Source: Candidatus Cloacimonadota bacterium
GTDB lineage: Bacteria; Cloacimonadota; Cloacimonadia; Cloacimonadales; TCS61
NCBI GenBank assembly: GCA_027858325.1
Contig: JAQICU010000149.1
Span: 1 to 10,237 of the forward strand
DNA length: 10,237 bases
Direction of reading: 5' to 3'
Position 1 is the first letter of the stretch. The number at the start of each line of letters is the position of its first letter. The translations under genes and the position numbers were made by a program. Positions 7,764 to 10,237 of this stretch are shown in pieces. Below the pieces are notes generated by a model that saw only the letters and a list, made by a program, of their open reading frames with translations, did not search any database and had not been told where the DNA came from.

Positions 7764-8134
7764 TTCTCCCCTCCTTTGTCGTATGAATCTTCTATCAATT
7801 TCATTAACTCTTTTTTGGAAATGCCAAGTGATCTACTTTTTGTTATCATGTTCTGTAGATCTGCTTCTATGAATTCATCATAGGTTTTTACTTTTAATTT
7901 TTTTTGCGCACCTTTCTCTACGAACATCCCGATCCCTCTCTTCTTATATAGGATACCTTCATTAAGAAGCTCGCTTATCGCATTGGATATGGTCTGCGGA
8001 TTTAATCTGTATTGTTTTGCCATTATACGGATAGAAGGCACTGCTTCTTCCTCTTCTAAGGAACCGAAGATAATCGCTTTTTCTATCTCATATTTGATCT
8101 GCAGATAGATCGGTGTACTTTCATCAAATCTCAT
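7760..8134 (-). CDS. GntR-family transcriptional regulator, YtrA subfamily
   Basis: This 124-residue DNA-binding repressor has the size of the YtrA subfamily: a winged helix with only a short C-terminal tail and no large ligand domain. The wHTH spans about 7-75. PIYLQIKYEIEKAI opens helix 1, VPSIRIMAKQYRLNPQTISNAISEL (32-56) is the helix-turn-helix, and KKRGIGMFV (64-72) is the wing. The tail (~85-124) is helical and probably dimerises. It is the first gene of the operon it presumably controls, as in B. subtilis ytr, where YtrA represses an ABC transporter operon induced by cell-wall antibiotics. Its Shine-Dalgarno, AAGGAGGTGA (8136-8145), is unusually complete. An operator-like inverted repeat lies just upstream at 8153-8176. 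The effector is unknown. Confidence 0.92.
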   Translation of the reverse strand: MRFDESTPIYLQIKYEIEKAIIFGSLEEEEAVPSIRIMAKQYRLNPQTISNAISELLNEGILYKKRGIGMFVEKGAQKKLKVKTYDEFIEADLQNMITKSRSLGISKKELMKLIEDSYDKGGEK

Positions 8135-8152
8135 TTCACCTCCTTGTGTTTC

Positions 8153-8176
8153 ACTGTATGGGTCAAGTGGTACACT
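8153..8176 (-). promoter_or_regulatory. candidate YtrA-type operator in front of the GntR-ABC operon
   Basis: On the minus strand the site reads AGTGTA (8176-8171), 12 bases, TACAGT (8158-8153). The B. subtilis YtrA operator, as I recall it, is AGTGTA, 13 bases, TACACT. So one half-site is exact, the other differs at one base, and the spacer is one shorter. TATGGGTC also recurs at 8157 and 8176 as a direct repeat. A TTGACA (-35-like) lies just upstream at 8193-8188, but no good -10 is visible at normal spacing. The position, 19-42 bases before the start codon, fits autorepression. Confidence 0.5.
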
Positions 8177-8212
8177 ATGGGTCTTAATGTCAATATTTTT
8201 TTTCTGAATACT

Positions 8213-8239
8213 AAAAAAGCCCTGAAATATCAGGACTTT
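8213..8239 (-). terminator. rho-independent terminator behind the epimerase remnant
   Basis: On the minus strand, AAAGTCCTGA (8239-8230) pairs with TCAGGGCTTT (8225-8216), with one mismatch at 8235/8220 and a four-base loop. A run of T follows (opposite 8213-8218). It stands 36 bases past the stop of the minus-strand gene fragment at 8276-8455, which supports that fragment once having been a real operon end. It also insulates the GntR operon from upstream read-through. Confidence 0.75.
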
Positions 8240-8275
8240 ATTTTAAGCTAAGATATTTTTATAGTTGTGTTTACA

Positions 8276-8455
8276 TTATTCCATCAATACAGAAATAATT
8301 TTTTTTGATGCTTCACCATTTCCGTATAAATTGATCTTGTAGTTATTTTTCATCTGGATCATTTCTCTATAACCTGAGATAATTTTGTTTTTTGGTAGCG
8401 TAAAGATAACTGGGGCTAATTTTATATTTTTCATGATAACCTGTAAACCAAATGT
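8276..8455 (-). pseudogene. 3' remnant of a WecB/NeuC-like UDP-GlcNAc 2-epimerase gene
   Basis: A minus-strand frame from an in-frame TGA (8456-8458) to TAA (8276-8278) encodes 59 residues ending NLYGNGEASKKIISVLME. This matches the C-terminal end typical of UDP-N-acetylglucosamine 2-epimerases (NPYGDG-AS--I---L). The stretch before it (PVIFTLPKNKIISGYREMI) fits the segment that precedes it in that family. The enzymes have about 370 residues, so roughly the last sixth is present, without the catalytic core. The ATG at 8434 would give a 52-residue peptide but has no good ribosome binding site. A proper terminator follows. I read it as the leftover end of a surface-sugar gene whose body was removed by a rearrangement near 8456-8498. 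Family assignment rests on a short match. Confidence 0.5.
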
Positions 8456-8497
8456 TCATAAAAGAGCTCACGGTTAAATGTGAATCAGGAATATATA

Positions 8498-8582
8498 GGG
8501 TGTAGTTCAGTTGGTTAGAACGTCTGCCTGTCACGCAGAAGGTCGTCCCGAATGTTATCGGGAAGTCCCGTCTCTCCCACCA
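8498..8582 (+). tRNA. damaged tRNA-Asp(GUC)-like sequence, probable pseudo-tRNA
   Basis: The middle is a normal tRNA-Asp. The D arm has stems GTTC (8505-8508) and GAAC (8518-8521). The anticodon arm is TCTGC-CTGTCAC-GCAGA (8523-8539), with anticodon GTC at 8530-8532. The 3' acceptor strand CTCTCCC (8572-8578), discriminator A and an encoded CCA (8580-8582) are intact. Two parts are wrong. The 5' acceptor reads only GGGTG before TA, two bases short of the GGGAGAG needed to pair. The T arm lacks the TTCGANT loop and holds the palindrome TCCCGA-ATGTTA-TCGGGA (8546-8563). A leftover CGGG/CCCG stem would enclose only AAGT. It is most likely non-functional as a tRNA, though transcription and another role are not excluded. 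Confidence 0.7.
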
Positions 8583-8634
8583 TAATAAAGCAGAACGGAG
8601 AAATCTGGTCGGTGTTTTTATATAGGATTTGAAT

Positions 8635-8826
8635 ATGTTCTATACTTATATAATCTACTCTGAATCGAAAGACCGATTTTATATTGATCATACTGGAAAT
8701 CTGCAGTCACGGTTAGAACGTCACAATTCTGGTGGTGGCAAATCAACAAAAACTGGGGTACCTTGGAAACTGATCTATTGTAAAGAATACTCAAATAAAT
8801 CTGAAGCAATGAAAAGCGAATATTAA
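8635..8826 (+). CDS. truncated single-domain GIY-YIG nuclease
   Basis: This 63-residue GIY-YIG endonuclease-like protein begins MFYTYIIYS, the usual opening of the small UvrC-like single-domain family. Retained residues are Y3 and Y5 of the first strand, R26 and H30-N31 of the catalytic helix, KSTKTG-PWKLIY (36-48), and EAMKSE (57-62), where E62 corresponds to the metal-binding Glu. The family's YIG reads Y16-I17-D18, so the conserved Gly is replaced by Asp. Full-length relatives have about 80-95 residues and continue (R)EKEIKS. Here translation stops one residue after that Glu, while the +1 frame continues with codons for I-K-S (8822-8830). That suggests a small frameshifting indel. ATG at 8635 is preferred (AGGA at 8624-8627) over TTG at 8629. 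It is probably a decaying homing or mobile nuclease gene. Confidence 0.7.
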   Translation: MFYTYIIYSESKDRFYIDHTGNLQSRLERHNSGGGKSTKTGVPWKLIYCKEYSNKSEAMKSEY

Positions 8827-8827
8827 A

Positions 8828-10237
8828 TCAATCCTGCCTATTCAACTCAGACATTTTATCAACTAAATCTTTCCACAGTTCCAATGAGTATAATTGAGGA
8901 ATTAAATTAAACCCGATCTTTTGTTTTTCGAAATCTATTATCATCTGCTCAATACTCTGTTCTGAGATAAAGTGTTTTGATATTGAAGTTGATCTTGTAA
9001 TTGAAGGCTTTACTTGCTTTCCGAAATAATCCTGAAATAGGTTATTTCTTTGATTGGAAATATCCAGCATTGTGGACATTCTCTGCTTTTCTATTTTATT
9101 TTTAGCAAAATTCCATAATCTCCTGAGAAACAATCTCTGTTTTGCAGGGATAAACAATGAATATCCATTATTAAATGGGTTTTGATTTATTGGATAGAAA
9201 TAAAGCAACTTGGATTGTTTACGCAAAATATAATGCTGGAGTGTTGTATTATGTCGCTTATGCTTTGATAGAGAAAGCATTTTTTGCATAGCATTTATAT
9301 CTTCGAATGGAGTGATATATTCTAAATTCCAAGTAGAATTGAAGACAGTACTACCCCAATTGCCACATCTTTCACGAATATAATACAGCTCCTGTGTTAA
9401 ATCATCAAAATTGGATCGGAGATATTCCAAATAATTATATAACCGCTTTTTCAGCATTTCTACAACATCATTTGAAAGAAATCCAATTTTCTTTTTGTTC
9501 TTAAACATTGCTTCCTGGTATTTATTGAATTGGATGTCCCCGATTATGTTTTTCCCGACTGCGATTGTACCGTAAATCCCTATCACCTTCAATACTTTCG
9601 GATTTGTACCTATTTTTATTTTATTTATGGCTCTTATGGACGTAGTATCTCCATTATTACAAAAGGAAAGAAAGGTTGAATGCGTTATAAATTCATCGGC
9701 ATTAGAAAATTGATTTGCACTATTTATGTGATCTAAATGGAATGAATTGGCAAGAAACCTTGCTGTCTCAAAATCCATGCCACCTTTTCCCATTGTCTCG
9801 GCTATAATTTTCTTGTCTTTGAAATTTAACAGCAAAGCTAATACTGTTCGAGTATCAAGTCCAGCTGTTAAATCAAAATGTACGTTATCTCTTTCCTCTA
9901 GGAAATTATCTAAATAGACTATATAATCGTTTATGATTTCATCTGAGTTCATATCATTTAATGGTAAATTATAGTTTACGTGATTTAGATTAGTTCTTTT
10001 TCCATTATATTCTACATAATGATCAGGGTTAGTTGTTTTTAATTGTTTCAAATAGCTCTTTCCCAATAGCGACCAATCAAAGTAGATAGAAGATGCCAAA
10101 CTTACTTCATCAAAATTTATTGGTTTAGACATAAATGGCACAAGCATATGATCTAGATTTGAAATAGCAAATTTGAGTTTGTTTTCATAATAAAATACTT
10201 TTCGACGACCTATGAAGTCAGTATAAATAGTTACAAA
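8828..10237 (-). CDS. asparagine synthase-like amidotransferase, 5' end beyond the right edge
   Basis: The frame is open from the right edge (10237), so 469 residues are visible and the N-terminus is missing. The ATG at 10147 is internal: the 30 codons before it read TDFIGRRKVFYYENKLKFAIS and fit the end of a class-II glutaminase-like domain (D-lG-r-vyY---g-l-aiS). The synthetase domain follows, with FDLTAGLDTRTV at about 121-132 of the visible chain as the ATP-pyrophosphatase loop. The canonical form is SGG-DS; here Ala replaces the first Gly and Thr the last Ser. Such proteins occur in O-antigen and capsule clusters and in some peptide-modification clusters. The nearby epimerase remnant favours sugar-amide formation. 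The stop lies one base from the GIY-YIG stop, convergent. AT content and isoleucine/asparagine/lysine use are high, as in many polysaccharide loci. Confidence 0.75.
   Translation of the reverse strand, partial: FVTIYTDFIGRRKVFYYENKLKFAISNLDHMLVPFMSKPINFDEVSLASSIYFDWSLLGKSYLKQLKTTNPDHYVEYNGKRTNLNHVNYNLPLNDMNSDEIINDYIVYLDNFLEERDNVHFDLTAGLDTRTVLALLLNFKDKKIIAETMGKGGMDFETARFLANSFHLDHINSANQFSNADEFITHSTFLSFCNNGDTTSIRAINKIKIGTNPKVLKVIGIYGTIAVGKNIIGDIQFNKYQEAMFKNKKKIGFLSNDVVEMLKKRLYNYLEYLRSNFDDLTQELYYIRERCGNWGSTVFNSTWNLEYITPFEDINAMQKMLSLSKHKRHNTTLQHYILRKQSKLLYFYPINQNPFNNGYSLFIPAKQRLFLRRLWNFAKNKIEKQRMSTMLDISNQRNNLFQDYFGKQVKPSITRSTSISKHFISEQSIEQMIIDFEKQKIGFNLIPQLYSLELWKDLVDKMSELNRQD

Noticed and set aside
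8583..8634. Terminator between the tRNA-like sequence and the GIY-YIG gene
   Set aside because: Only a four-base stem (CAGA/TCTG) can be drawn and the T run is not adjacent to it. It may be a decayed terminator but is not supportable.
8618..8809. Minus-strand frame opposite the GIY-YIG gene
   Set aside because: The plus strand carries recognisable GIY-YIG motifs; the antisense translation shows nothing.

Overview
The window is AT-rich and gene-dense. It looks like chromosomal DNA from an uncultured-type Gram-negative bacterium. Three things point that way: an SppA protease with a signal peptide and an outer-membrane-barrel-like N-terminus, strong GGAGG ribosome binding sites, and dispersed intergenic repeats of the 'GTCATTGCGAG...GCAATC' type. 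My best guess is Candidatus Cloacimonadota or a neighbour in the Fibrobacterota-Chlorobiota-Bacteroidota area. This rests on general resemblance only, because no taxonomic marker gene is present.

Layout. (1) 115-1640, plus strand: a translationally coupled pair, a DUF432-like protein and an MscS-type mechanosensitive channel, closed by a bidirectional terminator at about 1693-1730. (2) 1741-4107, minus: an SppA-type signal peptide peptidase carrying about 250 extra N-terminal residues that resemble a FadL/PorV-like barrel. (3) 4362-5804, minus: a secreted DUF4097-like repeat protein. Palindromic dispersed repeats lie on both sides of it (4156-4319 and 5946-6049), and direct repeats in 10-bp register lie upstream of it (5818-5886). 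(4) 6068-8134, minus: a tight three-gene operon, GntR (YtrA type) - ABC ATPase - ABC permease. All its genes overlap, the ATPase starts with GTG, and an operator-like inverted repeat precedes the first gene.

(5) 8213-10237 is a rearranged accessory-looking region. On the minus strand there is a terminator and, upstream of it, the last ~50-60 codons of what looks like a WecB/NeuC-type UDP-GlcNAc 2-epimerase. Beyond that, plus-strand, come a damaged tRNA-Asp-like sequence, whose T arm is replaced or invaded by an 18-nt palindrome, and a truncated GIY-YIG nuclease gene. Finally, a minus-strand asparagine-synthase-like gene runs off the right edge. Its reading frame stays open through base 10237, so the methionine at 10147 is not its start.

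The left two thirds is mostly envelope maintenance: osmotic safety valve, periplasmic proteolysis, secreted beta-structured protein, and a GntR-controlled ABC exporter of a type that responds to envelope stress in Firmicutes. The right end is probably the edge of a surface-polysaccharide locus broken up by a tRNA/GIY-YIG cassette. I found no clear CRISPR, transposase, rRNA or complete novel system. The strongest oddities are the tRNA-Asp palindrome with its GIY-YIG neighbour, the barrel-SppA fusion, the DUF432-MscS pair, and the operator resembling the YtrA site.
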